This document shows positions 1-8,229 of a DNA stretch of 36,865 bases, in pieces. This DNA comes from Paucimonas sp. (GTDB taxonomy: Bacteria > Pseudomonadota > Gammaproteobacteria > Burkholderiales > Burkholderiaceae_D). The notes beneath the pieces were generated by a model. That model was given only the letters and a program-made list of their open reading frames with translations, was not told the DNA's origin and ran no database searches. The stretch is from contig JAQGMC010000047.1 of NCBI GenBank assembly GCA_028292545.1, forward strand, positions 1-36,865, in the 5' to 3' direction. Each line of letters opens with the position of its first letter. The first letter of the stretch is position 1. The position numbers and the translations under genes were made by a program.

Positions 1-297
1 GACTGGCATCGGTATTGAATTGATTGCGAGGAATATTTGGCATCCTGGGCCTTCAAAGGCGGTAAGGTTCGATGGTACCGGGGTCGCAACCACCTTATCC
101 CTTGCGGGCATGAAAAGTGGCTTCAGGTGAAAGATTCTTCCTCTTGGACTTTGTTCCTGATTACTGTCCAAAGCCGGCCGACTCTGTTGAAAAAGGCTCA
201 TTGATCTCTGCTGACAGCGTCCCATCGTGATAGGACAACACGAACCGGCGACAGACAGCCATGATGGGACGGCAAGTTGTTCAGCGGGAACGAACGT
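1..297. other. Left-edge region with no convincing gene
   Basis: I see no complete gene here. On the + strand, frame 2 stays open from base 2 to a TGA at 127-129 (about 42 codons, no start inside the window). It could be the tail of a gene lying to the left, but the residues match no family I know. An imperfect inverted repeat (GTCCCATC at 219-226, GATGGGAC at 263-270, 36-base spacer) lies closer to the tRNA. No RNA gene or mobile-element end can be supported. Confidence 0.4.
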
Positions 298-329
298 AAA
301 AAAGCCCGGCGTGTAGCCGGGCTTTTTTA
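298..329 (-). terminator. Intrinsic terminator downstream of tRNA-fMet
   Basis: A GCCCGGC / GCCGGGC stem closes around a short GTGTA loop. It is flanked by an A-run on the left and a T-run on the right, so it could work in both directions. It lies directly beyond the 3' end of the minus-strand tRNA and most likely ends that transcript. Confidence 0.85.
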
Positions 330-335
330 CTTGTT

Positions 336-412
<77 letters not shown>

Positions 413-425
413 TCTGAAGAAATGA

Positions 426-454
426 ACTATACACAGCTTGGCGCTTGATTGCAA
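426..454 (-). promoter_or_regulatory. Sigma-70 promoter of tRNA-fMet
   Basis: On the minus strand a TTGCAA -35 box (449-454) and a TATAGT -10 box (426-431) are separated by exactly 17 bases. The predicted start of transcription falls about 7 bases before the mature tRNA 5' end. Confidence 0.75.
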
Positions 455-564
455 ACGAAACCGCGTGCGAATTGCAATGATACACTCGTGCCATCGTCAC
501 AAAGCTTCCGCCCGCCCACTTCCGGGGGCCAGGCATTTTCCACCTTCCGCCCTATCGTCCTGTC

Positions 565-1146
565 ATGAAATTCTGCTCTGAATGCGCGCATCCGGTATCG
601 CTCCAGACACCGCCGGACGATACACGTGAGCGTTATGTCTGCAGCAACTGCGGCACGATTCATTACCAGAATCCCAAGATGGTGGTTGGATCGATACCGC
701 TTTGGGAGCAGGACGGGCAAACGCAAGTGCTGTTGTGCCGGCGCGCGATCGAACCGCGCCTGGGTTACTGGACCCTGCCCGCCGGCTTCATGGAGAATGA
801 AGAAACCACTTCCCAGGCAGCCAGCCGCGAGACTGAGGAAGAAGCCGGCGCCCGCATCGAGATTCGGCAACTGTATTCGATGCTGAACGTGCCGCACGTG
901 CACCAGGTGCATATGTTCTATCTCGCCACGCTGCTCGACCTGGACTTCCATGCCGGCGTCGAAAGCCTGGAAGTGAAGCTGTTCCGCGAGGAAGAAATCC
1001 CATGGGACGATATTGCCTTCCCCACCATCGCCCATACGCTGAAATTCCTGTTCGAAGACCTGGAAAAACTGCGCACCGGCCGTGGCGGGTTCAGCTTGCA
1101 CACGAAGGACATATTCCGCCCCTTCCGCGAGCCGGTTCCCACCTGA
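565..1146 (+). CDS. NUDIX hydrolase with N-terminal zinc ribbon
   Basis: A 193-residue protein. The N-terminal 30 residues contain two CxxC pairs (C4/C7 and C26/C29), which form a zinc ribbon as in NudC-like and related NUDIX proteins. A full NUDIX box follows at residues 74-96 (G74, E80, R88-E89, E92-E93, G95), the Mg2+-binding site that hydrolyses nucleoside diphosphates linked to another group. The exact substrate (NADH, ADP-ribose, FAD or a nucleotide sugar) cannot be read from the sequence. It is much shorter than classical NudC (about 257 residues), so it is better called a zinc-ribbon NUDIX protein than NudC itself. It stands alone, convergent with amt; the 75 bases between the two genes hold no clear terminator. 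Confidence 0.9.
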   Translation: MKFCSECAHPVSLQTPPDDTRERYVCSNCGTIHYQNPKMVVGSIPLWEQDGQTQVLLCRRAIEPRLGYWTLPAGFMENEETTSQAASRETEEEAGARIEIRQLYSMLNVPHVHQVHMFYLATLLDLDFHAGVESLEVKLFREEEIPWDDIAFPTIAHTLKFLFEDLEKLRTGRGGFSLHTKDIFRPFREPVPT

Positions 1147-1221
1147 GCTTGGGCCCGCAAGCGCGCCGGGCGGGGCGCGATGCTGCAGTTTGTAGAGCCA
1201 TCGCGCTTGCAGCAGGTGCAC

Positions 1222-2424
1222 TTACCAGTTGGTCTCGCGCTCAGCCGTTGCAGAGATGCGATGGACGGTAAGGTCCGCGCCCTCGAACTCTTGCTCCGGA
1301 TCGAGCCGCAGGCCAACGAAAGCCCTGATCGCGCCGTAGATGAGCAGGCTGCCGATACCTGCAATCGCCACGCCCAGCAGCGTGCCGAGAATTTGCGCCA
1401 CCAGGCTGACGCCACCGAGCCCGCCCAGTGCTTTCATGCCAAATATGCCGGCCGCAATGCCGCCCCAGGCGCCACACAAGCCGTGCAGCGGCCATACGCC
1501 CAGCACATCGTCGATGCGCCATTTATTCTGGGTCAGCATGAACATCCAGACAAAGATGGCGCCCGCGATGCCGCCGGTGACCAGCGCCCCAAGCGGATGC
1601 ATCAAGTCCGATCCAGCGCACACGGCAACCAGGCCGGCGAGCGGTCCGTTATAGGCAAAACCAGGGTCATTCTTGCCCAGCAAAACCGCCACCAGCGTGC
1701 CGCCCACCATTGCCATCAGCGAGTTGATCGCAACCAGGCCGTTGATTTTGTCCAGCGTCTGCGCGCTCATCACGTTGAAGCCAAACCAGCCGACCGTGAG
1801 TATCCACGCGCCCAAAGCCAGGAAGGGAATGCTCGACGGCGGATGGGCCGCGATGCCGCCATCCTTGGAATAGCGGCCGCGCCGCGCGCCAAGCAGGATC
1901 ACCGCCGGCAGCGCAACCCAGCCGCCCACTGCATGCACGACCACCGAGCCTGCGAAATCATGGAATTCTGCCCCCAGGCTTGCTTTCATCCAGGCTTGCA
2001 CACCAAGGTTCTGGTTCCAGGCGATGCCTTCGAAGAAGGGATAGACCAGGCCCACCAGCAGGGCTGTGGCGACCAGTTGCGGATAGAAGCGGGCGCGCTC
2101 GGCAATGCCGCCGGAGACGATGGCCGGTATGGCCGCCGCGAAAGTCAGCAGGAAAAAGAACTTGACCAGTTCATAGCCATTTTTCTGCACCAGCACGTCG
2201 GCACTGCTAAAGAAGCCCACGCCATAGGCTATCGTATAGCCGACGAAGAAATAGGCAATCGTGGAGACAGCGAAGTCGACCAGGATTTTCACCAGCGCAT
2301 TGACCTGATTCTTGCGGCGCACTGTGCCAAGTTCAAGGAAGGCGAACCCGGCGTGCATCGCAAGGATCATGATCGCGCCGAGCAAAATGAATAAAGTATC
2401 GGCACTGTGTTTGATTGCTTCCAT
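1222..2424 (-). CDS. amt: Ammonium transporter (Amt/MEP/Rh family)
   Basis: A 400-residue polytopic inner-membrane protein that conducts ammonium/ammonia. The hallmarks are present: the conserved Asp of the external site (D156 in the HDFAG segment) and the twin pore histidines H164 and H314 (the latter in PLHGLCGAWGG). The first residues run straight into a membrane helix, so no separate cleaved signal peptide is visible, unlike many E. coli-type AmtB proteins. The start is supported by a GGGAGAG ribosome site. A glnK (PII) gene often precedes amtB in proteobacteria, but none is adjacent here, so the PII partner must be elsewhere. A sigma-54-like promoter lies upstream, consistent with nitrogen control. 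Confidence 0.95.
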   Translation of the reverse strand: MEAIKHSADTLFILLGAIMILAMHAGFAFLELGTVRRKNQVNALVKILVDFAVSTIAYFFVGYTIAYGVGFFSSADVLVQKNGYELVKFFFLLTFAAAIPAIVSGGIAERARFYPQLVATALLVGLVYPFFEGIAWNQNLGVQAWMKASLGAEFHDFAGSVVVHAVGGWVALPAVILLGARRGRYSKDGGIAAHPPSSIPFLALGAWILTVGWFGFNVMSAQTLDKINGLVAINSLMAMVGGTLVAVLLGKNDPGFAYNGPLAGLVAVCAGSDLMHPLGALVTGGIAGAIFVWMFMLTQNKWRIDDVLGVWPLHGLCGAWGGIAAGIFGMKALGGLGGVSLVAQILGTLLGVAIAGIGSLLIYGAIRAFVGLRLDPEQEFEGADLTVHRISATAERETNW

Positions 2425-2474
2425 CGACGACTCTCCCTGTTTGAGTGCATGGCGGATCGAAAAGCGCTACCCGG

Positions 2475-2501
2475 AAGCAATTTTCATTCCGATTTGGTGC
2501 A
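2475..2501 (-). promoter_or_regulatory. Candidate sigma-54 promoter with NtrC half-site for amt
   Basis: On the minus strand the -24 GG (2489-2490) and the -12 GC in TTGC (2477-2478) are spaced 12 bases apart, as the RpoN consensus demands. The CAC after the GG is not conserved. Just upstream is TGCACC (2495-2501 region), matching one half of the NtrC palindrome; the second half is not seen. The predicted start is about 40 bases before the amt ATG. Confidence 0.5.
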
Positions 2502-2596
2502 TTCTGTAAACCCTTGATTTATATGGCAAGAGAAATTTTCGGCTTGATTGTGCGCACCGCCATGGCGCGCCGCGCACCCTTATTTGGTGAGTTCGG

Positions 2597-3346
2597 ATGA
2601 TTCCCTGGCTGGAAGCTCGTACGCCTTTTCCCGATGTGAGCACGGCGCTGACCGAGGAGGATGGCGCGCCGGGCCTGCTGGCCGCCGGCGCCGACCTGTC
2701 GCCGCAACGCTTGCTCAACGCCTACCAGCACGGCATCTTTCCTTGGTTTTCCGAAGGCCAACCCATCTTGTGGTGGAGCACCGACCCGCGCATGGTGTTG
2801 CATACGGACGCGCTCAAGATTTCGCGCAGCCTGGGCAAAACGCTGCGCAAGGTGGACCGGGAAGTGCAACAGGGCGGCCCGCTGCAAGTGCGCTTCGATC
2901 GCGATTTCGAAGGCGTGATGCGGGCTTGCGCCGGCCCGCGCAAGGGCGCGGCCGGCACCTGGATCTCTGAAGAAATTGTCGCCGGATACTGCGCATTGCA
3001 CCGGATGGGCTATGCCCACTCGTCCGAGCTTTGGCTCGGCGATGAACTCATTGGCGGCGCCTATGGCGTATCAATCGGCCGCATGTTTTATGGCGAATCC
3101 ATGTTCGCCCGCAGGCCCGATGCATCGAAGATCGCGCTGGCCTACCTGGTGCGCTTCCTGCGTGTCCAGGGGGTCGATATGATCGACTGCCAGCAAGAGA
3201 CCAGCCACCTGGCTTCGCTGGGCGCGGCGCCAATTCCGCGCGCCGATTTCCTGGCCCATTTGCGGCAAGCGATTCGCGCGCCGCAAATTGCGCACTGGCA
3301 GCCGCTTGCGCTATTCGGTCCGGGGCTGAAAAACTTTTGCGACTGA
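2597..3346 (+). CDS. aat: Leucyl/phenylalanyl-tRNA--protein transferase
   Basis: A 249-residue cytoplasmic enzyme that transfers Leu or Phe from aminoacyl-tRNA to proteins with N-terminal Lys or Arg, marking them for ClpS/ClpAP degradation (bacterial N-degron pathway). Family signatures are visible: FPWF and WWSTDPR near the N-terminus, the GTWI segment around residue 120, and ELVGG-like and [12 protein letters not shown] motifs in the catalytic half. Its length is normal. It is followed 49 bases later by the other N-degron transferase, bpt, and then by pyrD. This order is common in Burkholderiales. The upstream 172 bases are shared with the divergent amt promoter. Confidence 0.95.
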   Translation: MIPWLEARTPFPDVSTALTEEDGAPGLLAAGADLSPQRLLNAYQHGIFPWFSEGQPILWWSTDPRMVLHTDALKISRSLGKTLRKVDREVQQGGPLQVRFDRDFEGVMRACAGPRKGAAGTWISEEIVAGYCALHRMGYAHSSELWLGDELIGGAYGVSIGRMFYGESMFARRPDASKIALAYLVRFLRVQGVDMIDCQQETSHLASLGAAPIPRADFLAHLRQAIRAPQIAHWQPLALFGPGLKNFCD

Positions 3347-3395
3347 GCCAGCACCGTTGTACAGTGTTCACGTCACCGACCTGCTCGTCCAGCCA

Positions 3396-4196
3396 ATGAC
3401 GCACCTGAAAGACCTGCCGTTTTCCACACTGCAGTTTTATGCCACGGCACCGTATCCGTGCAGCTATCTTCCCGAACGCCAAGCCCGTTCACAGGTGGCG
3501 ACCCCATCCCACCTGATCAATGCGGATATCTATTCGGAGCTGGTCAAAAGCGGTTTCCGGCGCAGTGGCGTATTCACCTACCGGCCGTATTGCGACGGTT
3601 GCCAGGCTTGCACGCCGGTGCGCGTGCGCGTCAACGATTTCCAATGGACGCGCAGCCAGCGCCGCGCCTGGACACGGCACCAGGACCTGGTGGCCTGGGT
3701 GACGGGCCTGGCCTATACGGCCGAGCACTACGACCTGTACCTGCGCTACCAGTCGGTGCGCCACGCCGGCGGCGGCATGGACCATGACAGCCGGGACCAG
3801 TACGCCCAGTTCCTGCTTCAGAGCAAGGTCAATACGCGGCTGGTTGAATTCCGCGATCCGGACAAGACGCTACGCATGGTCAGCATCATCGACGTGCTCG
3901 ACGATGGCCTCTCCTCGGTCTACACCTTTTACGATCCGAACCTGCAGAAAGCCAGCTTGGGCACCTTCAATGTGCTGTGGCAGATTGAACAGGCGCGCGC
4001 GCTCAACCTGCCCTACATCTACCTGGGCTACTGGATTGCCGACAGCGCCAAGATGGCTTACAAGACGAATTTCCGGCCGATAGAGGCGCTGCGCGGCGGC
4101 AAGTGGGGCTTGCTGCAAGACGTGTGCCCCGACCCTGCCGATGTTGCGCCTCTAGCCCGGCGCCGCACGACCGCCACGCCGCCCGCCGCAGCCTGA
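3396..4196 (+). CDS. bpt: Aspartate/glutamate leucyltransferase (Bpt, ATE family)
   Basis: Belongs to the R-transferase (ATE1-like) family. The bacterial Bpt branch moves Leu from Leu-tRNA to proteins with N-terminal Asp or Glu, adding a second entry to the ClpS N-degron pathway alongside Aat. The N-terminal cysteine cluster CDGCQAC, preceded by FTYRPY, is the ATE hallmark, and the C-terminal half has the GNAT-like fold with LGYWI. I place the start at ATG 3396 (266 residues) because the family begins just before the [15 protein letters not shown] segment. A TTG at 3357 would add 13 residues of no known similarity. Neither start has a clear Shine-Dalgarno sequence. Confidence 0.9.
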   Translation: MTHLKDLPFSTLQFYATAPYPCSYLPERQARSQVATPSHLINADIYSELVKSGFRRSGVFTYRPYCDGCQACTPVRVRVNDFQWTRSQRRAWTRHQDLVAWVTGLAYTAEHYDLYLRYQSVRHAGGGMDHDSRDQYAQFLLQSKVNTRLVEFRDPDKTLRMVSIIDVLDDGLSSVYTFYDPNLQKASLGTFNVLWQIEQARALNLPYIYLGYWIADSAKMAYKTNFRPIEALRGGKWGLLQDVCPDPADVAPLARRRTTATPPAAA

Positions 4197-4216
4197 GCGC
4201 CCGCCTTCGCAGCACA

Positions 4217-4244
4217 GCAAGCACGCAAGCACGCAAGCAAGCAA
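4217..4244 (+). repeat. Tetranucleotide GCAM repeat upstream of pyrD
   Basis: Seven head-to-tail four-base units (four GCAA-type and GCAC-type units alternating, then three GCAA) lie between bpt and pyrD. They end about 25 bases before the likely pyrD -10 box. Such repeats can slip during replication. Confidence 0.8.
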
Positions 4245-4269
4245 GCCACGGGGGGCCGGCGCGCAAGGC

Positions 4270-4275
4270 TACAAT
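4270..4275 (+). promoter_or_regulatory. Candidate -10 box of pyrD
   Basis: TACAAT (5 of 6 to consensus) lies 30 bases before the pyrD GTG. The matching -35 position (about 4247-4252) is poor, so the promoter may depend on an activator or on the flanking repeat tract. Confidence 0.4.
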
Positions 4276-4304
4276 AGCGGCCGCGCCGACTCTTCCCTGC
4301 TGCC

Positions 4305-5366
4305 GTGCCTGACAAACTCCTCTACGCCCTGACCCGCCCCTTCCTGTTTTCGCTCGACCCGGAAGAAGCACACCACCTGACCCTGCCGGCCCTGCAACGC
4401 GCCAGCAAGCTGGGCCTGACGCGCCTGCTGCCCAAGCCGGCGCCTGATCCGCGCAGCGTGATGGGCTTGCGCTTCCCGAATCCGGTCGGCCTGGCAGCGG
4501 GACTGGACAAGGATGGCGCTTACATAGACGGGCTGGCGGCGCTGGGTTTCGGTTTCATAGAAGTCGGCACGGTTACGCCACGGCCCCAGGCTGGCAATCC
4601 GCGCCCGCGCATGTTCCGCTTGCCGCAGGCCGGGGGGCTGATCAACCGCATGGGCTTCAACAATGGTGGGGTCGATGCGTTCGTGGCCAACGTGCAGACT
4701 TCCCGTTTCCACCAGGAGCGCCGCGGCGTGCTCGGCCTGAACATTGGCAAGAATGCCGATACCCCAATCGAGCGCGCAGTAGAGGACTACCTGTTGTGCC
4801 TGGAAAAAGTCTATCCCTACGCCAGTTATGTGACGGTGAATATTTCATCGCCCAATACGAAGAACCTGCGCGAACTGCAGGCGGCTACGGCCCTGGATTC
4901 CCTGCTGGCGCAATTGCGCGAGGCGCAGTTGCGGCTGGCCGACCGGCACCGGCAGTATGTTCCGGTGGCGCTGAAGATCGCGCCCGACATCGATGGCGAC
5001 CAGGTGCGCAACATTGCGCAAGCCGTGCTGCGCCATCAGATGGATGCTGTCATTGCAACCAACACCACAGTCAGCCGCGATGCAGTCGCCGGCATGGCGC
5101 ATGCGCAGGAAGCGGGCGGCCTGTCGGGTAAACCGGTATTTGCGATGTCGAATACGGTGATCCGCGCGCTGAAATCGGAAATGGGCGATGCCGTGCCTAT
5201 CATCGGCGTGGGCGGCATTTTTTCAGGTGCGGATGCGCGCGCGAAAATCGAAGCCGGCGCGTCGCTGGTGCAGCTTTACACCGGGCTGATCTATCAGGGA
5301 CCGGCCCTGGTGCGCGAGTGCGCCGCAGCGTTGCGCGGCCTGGCGCCAGCCACGCTTCAGCGATAA
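4305..5366 (+). CDS. pyrD: Dihydroorotate dehydrogenase (quinone), class 2
   Basis: A 353-residue FMN enzyme that oxidises dihydroorotate to orotate in pyrimidine synthesis and passes electrons to the quinone pool. The N-terminal amphipathic segment with [16 protein letters not shown] is the membrane- and quinone-binding extension typical of class 2. The FMN/orotate site shows [13 protein letters not shown] (about 59-71), the NxxGFNN segment near 115-120, and NISSPNT (179-185), where S182 aligns with the catalytic base of the E. coli enzyme. GVGGI and YTGLIYQGP close the phosphate-binding end. The start is GTG; no Shine-Dalgarno is obvious. It is convergent with dgkA, with one base between the stop codons. 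Confidence 0.96.
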   Translation: MPDKLLYALTRPFLFSLDPEEAHHLTLPALQRASKLGLTRLLPKPAPDPRSVMGLRFPNPVGLAAGLDKDGAYIDGLAALGFGFIEVGTVTPRPQAGNPRPRMFRLPQAGGLINRMGFNNGGVDAFVANVQTSRFHQERRGVLGLNIGKNADTPIERAVEDYLLCLEKVYPYASYVTVNISSPNTKNLRELQAATALDSLLAQLREAQLRLADRHRQYVPVALKIAPDIDGDQVRNIAQAVLRHQMDAVIATNTTVSRDAVAGMAHAQEAGGLSGKPVFAMSNTVIRALKSEMGDAVPIIGVGGIFSGADARAKIEAGASLVQLYTGLIYQGPALVRECAAALRGLAPATLQR

Positions 5367-5367
5367 T

Positions 5368-5766
5368 TCAGCGATAAAACAGCGGAACCAGCACGACGGC
5401 CCAGGCCAGCACGGCCAGCCCGACGGCCAGGGCCACGGCCGCGCTGCCGAAATCCTTCGCGTTCTTCGACAAGGGATGGCGCTCCAGCGAAATCCGGTCG
5501 ATCGCCGCTTCCACTGCCGAATTGAGCAATTCAACAATCAACACCAGCATGAGCACGCCCACCAGCAGCAGTTTTTCAAGCGCCGTGACCGGCAACAGCA
5601 AGGCCAGCACGCTGGCCGGCACAGCCACCATCAATTCCTGGCGGAAGGCATGCTCGGTACGCACGGCGGTGACCAGCCCGGCGATGGAATAGCGCGCGGC
5701 GCCAAGCACGCGTCGCAAACCGCTTTTGCTCTTTAAATCGCTGATCATAGGGCTGGTGTCAGACAT
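5368..5766 (-). CDS. dgkA: Diacylglycerol kinase (DgkA, prokaryotic type)
   Basis: A 132-residue integral membrane enzyme that phosphorylates diacylglycerol to phosphatidic acid, recycling lipid released during periplasmic glycan and LPS modification. Three membrane helices are visible at about 48-63, 65-82 and 108-129. The family signature ELLNSAVEAAIDRIS (79-93) with E79 and N82, followed by KNAKDFGSAAV (101-111), holds the active-site acids and lysines. Length is normal for the family (about 120-135). It is convergent with pyrD and nearly abuts it. Confidence 0.94.
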   Translation of the reverse strand: MSDTSPMISDLKSKSGLRRVLGAARYSIAGLVTAVRTEHAFRQELMVAVPASVLALLLPVTALEKLLLVGVLMLVLIVELLNSAVEAAIDRISLERHPLSKNAKDFGSAAVALAVGLAVLAWAVVLVPLFYR

Positions 5767-5898
5767 GGCATGTCCGCTAATGCGGCCGACCCGGCCGCGC
5801 CGGCGATTATCCGGCTTATGTCCCGAGCATGCAATTCACCGGCCGATCCTCCCTCTTCCCACAGCGGCTACCCGCTCCAGGAAGCCCGCCGCCCGCTA

Positions 5899-5927
5899 TT
5901 GGACCCGTTTTCACAATGTGGTATAAA
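5899..5927 (+). promoter_or_regulatory. Candidate promoter of the IclR-type gene
   Basis: TTGGAC (5899-5904) and TATAAA (5922-5927) are separated by 17 bases. They lie 28 bases before the chosen IclR start codon. The -10 is good and the -35 is weak (first three bases match). Confidence 0.5.
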
Positions 5928-5955
5928 GCGGATATTGCATTGCACCAAGACAGGT

Positions 5956-6744
5956 ATGAAAGCTGAGCTGATCTCCGATGGCGAGAAGACTGCCATACAA
6001 GTCATCGAACGGATGGCATCGTTGCTGGATGCGCTGGCCCAGCATCCCGATCCGGTGAGCCTGAAGCAACTGGCCATGCTGACGGGACTCCACCCCTCCA
6101 CCGCGCACCGCATCCTCAACGACCTGGTCATGAAGCGCTTTGTCGATCGCGCCGAGCCCGGCGCCTACCGGCTCGGCATGCGCCTGCTGGAACTGGGCAA
6201 TATCGTCAAGAGCCGGCTGGACGTGCGTGAAGCGGCGCTGGATTTCATGCGCGCGCTGCATCGCAAAACCAACCAGACGGTCAACCTCTCGGTACGCCAG
6301 GGTGACGAGATCGTTTATATAGACCGATCATTCTCCGAGCGCTCCGGCATGCAGGTGGTGCGCGCCATAGGCGGACGCGCACCCCTGCACCTGACTTCCA
6401 CCGGCAAGCTCTTCCTTTCGGTCGACGATCCAAAGCAAGTGCGCGCTTACGCCACCCGCACCGGCCTGGCTGGCCACAACAAGAACTCCATTACCGACCT
6501 GGCGCGGCTCGAACGAGAGCTGAGCCTGGTACGGGCGCGCGGTTATGCCCGCGACAATGAAGAACTGGAGCTTGGCGTGCGGTGCATGGCCGCCGGCATA
6601 CGCGACGACTCTGGCCGGCTGATCGCCGGCGTCTCGATTTCTGCGCCCGCCGACCGGCTGCAGGATGAGTGGGTCGAGGATTTGCAAAAGACGGTGCAGG
6701 AAATCTCTTCGGTATTGGGGTATATGCCCCGCTCTCAAACCTGA
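5956..6744 (+). CDS. IclR-family transcriptional regulator
   Basis: A 262-residue DNA-binding protein. The N-terminal winged helix-turn-helix (about 12-75) includes PVSLKQLAMLTGLHPSTAHR, followed by the IclR effector-binding domain with the typical RxALxFMRxLHxKTNQTVNLSV and APLHLTSTGK segments. I chose ATG 5956 because homologous sequence begins there and a promoter lies just before it. Reading can extend upstream to 5770, but that part is Pro/Ala-rich and unlike any family member. It is the first regulatory gene before the ABC transporter, 465 bases upstream of it in the same direction, so it may control the transporter or a distant target. IclR proteins usually sense aromatic or small organic acids. 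Confidence 0.9.
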   Translation: MKAELISDGEKTAIQVIERMASLLDALAQHPDPVSLKQLAMLTGLHPSTAHRILNDLVMKRFVDRAEPGAYRLGMRLLELGNIVKSRLDVREAALDFMRALHRKTNQTVNLSVRQGDEIVYIDRSFSERSGMQVVRAIGGRAPLHLTSTGKLFLSVDDPKQVRAYATRTGLAGHNKNSITDLARLERELSLVRARGYARDNEELELGVRCMAAGIRDDSGRLIAGVSISAPADRLQDEWVEDLQKTVQEISSVLGYMPRSQT

Positions 6745-6894
6745 ACCTGGCCTTGCCTGCCAGCGCGCCTGGTCGCCCTGGCAGCAATTAGCGGCCGCCC
6801 AAGCCATCCTGAAACGGCGACGGTCACGTCGCCCGGCCTCGGCTCTTCACGCCGGGTTTCTCGCTATCTTCCCCGCCTTACCGCCAAATCGCCT

Positions 6895-6906
6895 GTGATC
6901 GATCAC
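6895..6906. promoter_or_regulatory. Perfect 12-bp palindrome GTGATCGATCAC
   Basis: A perfect palindrome in the intergenic region after the IclR gene. It resembles TGTGA/TCACA half-sites, but the 4-base centre is too short for a standard Crp site. It is a candidate operator for an unknown dimeric regulator. Confidence 0.4.
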
Positions 6907-6960
6907 GGTCGTCAGTGCGCCGCTTAACCCGCCCTACCGGTGAAAATTGGTCTCCGGGTT

Positions 6961-6970
6961 CTGTATACAA
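6961..6970. promoter_or_regulatory. TGTATACA operator copy 1
   Basis: CTGTATACAA with core GTATAC at 6963-6968, about 240 bases before the importer gene. It overlaps a TACAAT hexamer that could serve as a -10 box. The same core recurs in front of the GntR, GGT and HDO genes. Confidence 0.5.
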
Positions 6971-7116
6971 TAGTTCTCATGCCCTGTACTTGCCCAGTTG
7001 CCAGGGTGGCAGCCAACGCTTTGCGCTTTTCCCGTGCGTGGCCGCCCCGTCATAGAGCACATGGCGAGACCGGAGCAAATGTGACATGAATTTTTCCATC
7101 CGATTTAACCATCTGC

Positions 7117-7139
7117 AAACTGTATTACGTATACAGTTT
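7117..7139. promoter_or_regulatory. Large inverted repeat operator before the ABC importer
   Basis: AAACTGTAT (7117-7125) and ATACAGTTT (7131-7139) form a perfect 9-bp inverted repeat around a 5-base spacer. It contains the GTATAC core at 7129-7134. The site is 71 bases before the start codon of the solute-binding protein, where a repressor would block transcription. Confidence 0.65.
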
Positions 7140-7209
7140 GTGTTAGTGTTGTTTTGCGAACTCAAAAAAATCCGCTTCCAATAAAAGCCATCCAACTGAA
7201 AGGAATCGC

Positions 7210-8229
7210 ATGCCTGCCTTCTTGAGCACCCGTCGCATTGTCCTGCAGACCGCTCTCGCCGCTGTTTTCGTGAGCACTTCCGCCGGCGCGCTTGCGCAGG
7301 CAGCCAAGCCGGCCCCTACCAAGGTCCGCTATGAAGAAGTCGTGCGGTCCATACTGTACCTGCCGGCCTACGTGGCGCTGACCCAGGGCTTTTTCCGCGA
7401 TGCCGGCCTGGATGTGCAGATGAAGACCTCGCAAGGAACGGACAAGGGCATGGCCGCCCTGTTGTCTGGAAGTGCAGACATTGTGCTGATCGGGCCAGAG
7501 GCGACGGTGTATGTGCAAAACAGCGAGTCACCGGTCAAGCCGCGCATCTTTTCCGGCCTGACGGCGACCGACGGCTTCATGCTGATGTCGCGCACGAAGG
7601 AAACGACCTTTGACTGGAACAAACTCAAGGGCAAGACCATCATGGGCTTCCGTCCGGGTTCCAATCCGGACGTCTATCTCGAAACCGCGCTGCGCAAGCA
7701 CGGCATCGATCCGAAGAAGGATGTGACGATCATGAATAACCTGAGCCCGCCCGCGCGCGCTGGCGCCTGGATGGCGGGCCGCGGCGACTACGGCATCTTC
7801 CTCGAACCGGAGGCAGGCACGCTGGAGCGCGAAGGCAAATCCTTCCCGGTCGCGATGATTGGTAGCGAAGTCGGCCCGGTCGACTACACCGTGTTTACCA
7901 CCACCGACGCCTTCATCGCCAAAAACCCGCAGGTGGTGCAAGCCTGGACCAATGCCGTGCTGCGCTCGATGAAGCATGTGCAGGCTTCCACGCCCGCTGA
8001 CCTGGCCAAACAAGTAGCCGAATTCTTCCCGGCGATACCGCAAGACCAGATCGCTTCCGCAATCGAGCGCTACAAGAAGAACAACTTGTGGAAGACCTCG
8101 CCGCTGGTCGAGCAGGTAGCGATCGACAAGCTGCAGGACATGCTGATTGCCAGTGGCGTGCTGGAGAGCGGCAAACGGGTCAAGTACCAGGATGTCGTCG
8201 TCACCGACTTTGCCAAGCGTGCAAAATGA
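7210..8229 (+). CDS. ABC transporter solute-binding protein (NMT1/SsuA-like)
   Basis: A 339-residue periplasmic receptor. The N-terminus has a signal peptide (about 1-30) with twin arginines (STRRIVLQT), which could suggest Tat export, ending at an ALAQA cleavage site. The mature part has the NMT1/THI5-like fold: YLPAYVALTQGFFRDAGLDV near the start and the GSADIVLIGPE hinge. The family binds nitrate, alkanesulfonates, taurine, pyrimidines or similar small molecules, and the ligand cannot be assigned. An AAGGA Shine-Dalgarno lies 7 bases before the ATG. It is the first gene of a tight operon: its stop overlaps the ATPase start (ATGA), and the permease and an amidohydrolase follow. The two operators upstream suggest it is induced by its substrate. 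Confidence 0.9.
   Translation: MPAFLSTRRIVLQTALAAVFVSTSAGALAQAAKPAPTKVRYEEVVRSILYLPAYVALTQGFFRDAGLDVQMKTSQGTDKGMAALLSGSADIVLIGPEATVYVQNSESPVKPRIFSGLTATDGFMLMSRTKETTFDWNKLKGKTIMGFRPGSNPDVYLETALRKHGIDPKKDVTIMNNLSPPARAGAWMAGRGDYGIFLEPEAGTLEREGKSFPVAMIGSEVGPVDYTVFTTTDAFIAKNPQVVQAWTNAVLRSMKHVQASTPADLAKQVAEFFPAIPQDQIASAIERYKKNNLWKTSPLVEQVAIDKLQDMLIASGVLESGKRVKYQDVVVTDFAKRAK

Larger units (their letters stand above)
6745..7209. other. 465-base regulatory region between the IclR gene and the ABC importer
   Basis: No gene is supported here. A CTGCCAG / CTGGCAG inverted repeat (6757-6763 and 6778-6784) just after the IclR stop may be a weak terminator. Further on are the palindrome GTGATCGATCAC, a TGTATACA site at 6962-6969 that overlaps a TACAAT -10-like box, and a large inverted repeat centred at 7128. 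The sequence becomes AT-richer towards the importer gene, as expected of a promoter region. Confidence 0.6.

Noticed and set aside
2..129. Open frame at the left edge that could be the tail of a gene
   Set aside because: Only 42 codons, no start in the window, and no recognisable family; length is within chance expectation at this GC content.
178..202. Sequence around ACTCTGTTGAAAAAGG that looks like an insertion-sequence end
   Set aside because: No matching inverted copy, transposase or target duplication was found nearby.
1180..2394. 404-codon open frame on the + strand opposite amt
   Set aside because: Antisense shadow of amt; rich in His, Gln and Asp from reversed hydrophobic codons, with no family match.
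6893..6908. Crp/FNR site at the GTGATCGATCAC palindrome
   Set aside because: The centre between TGTGA-like and TCAC half-sites is four bases instead of six.
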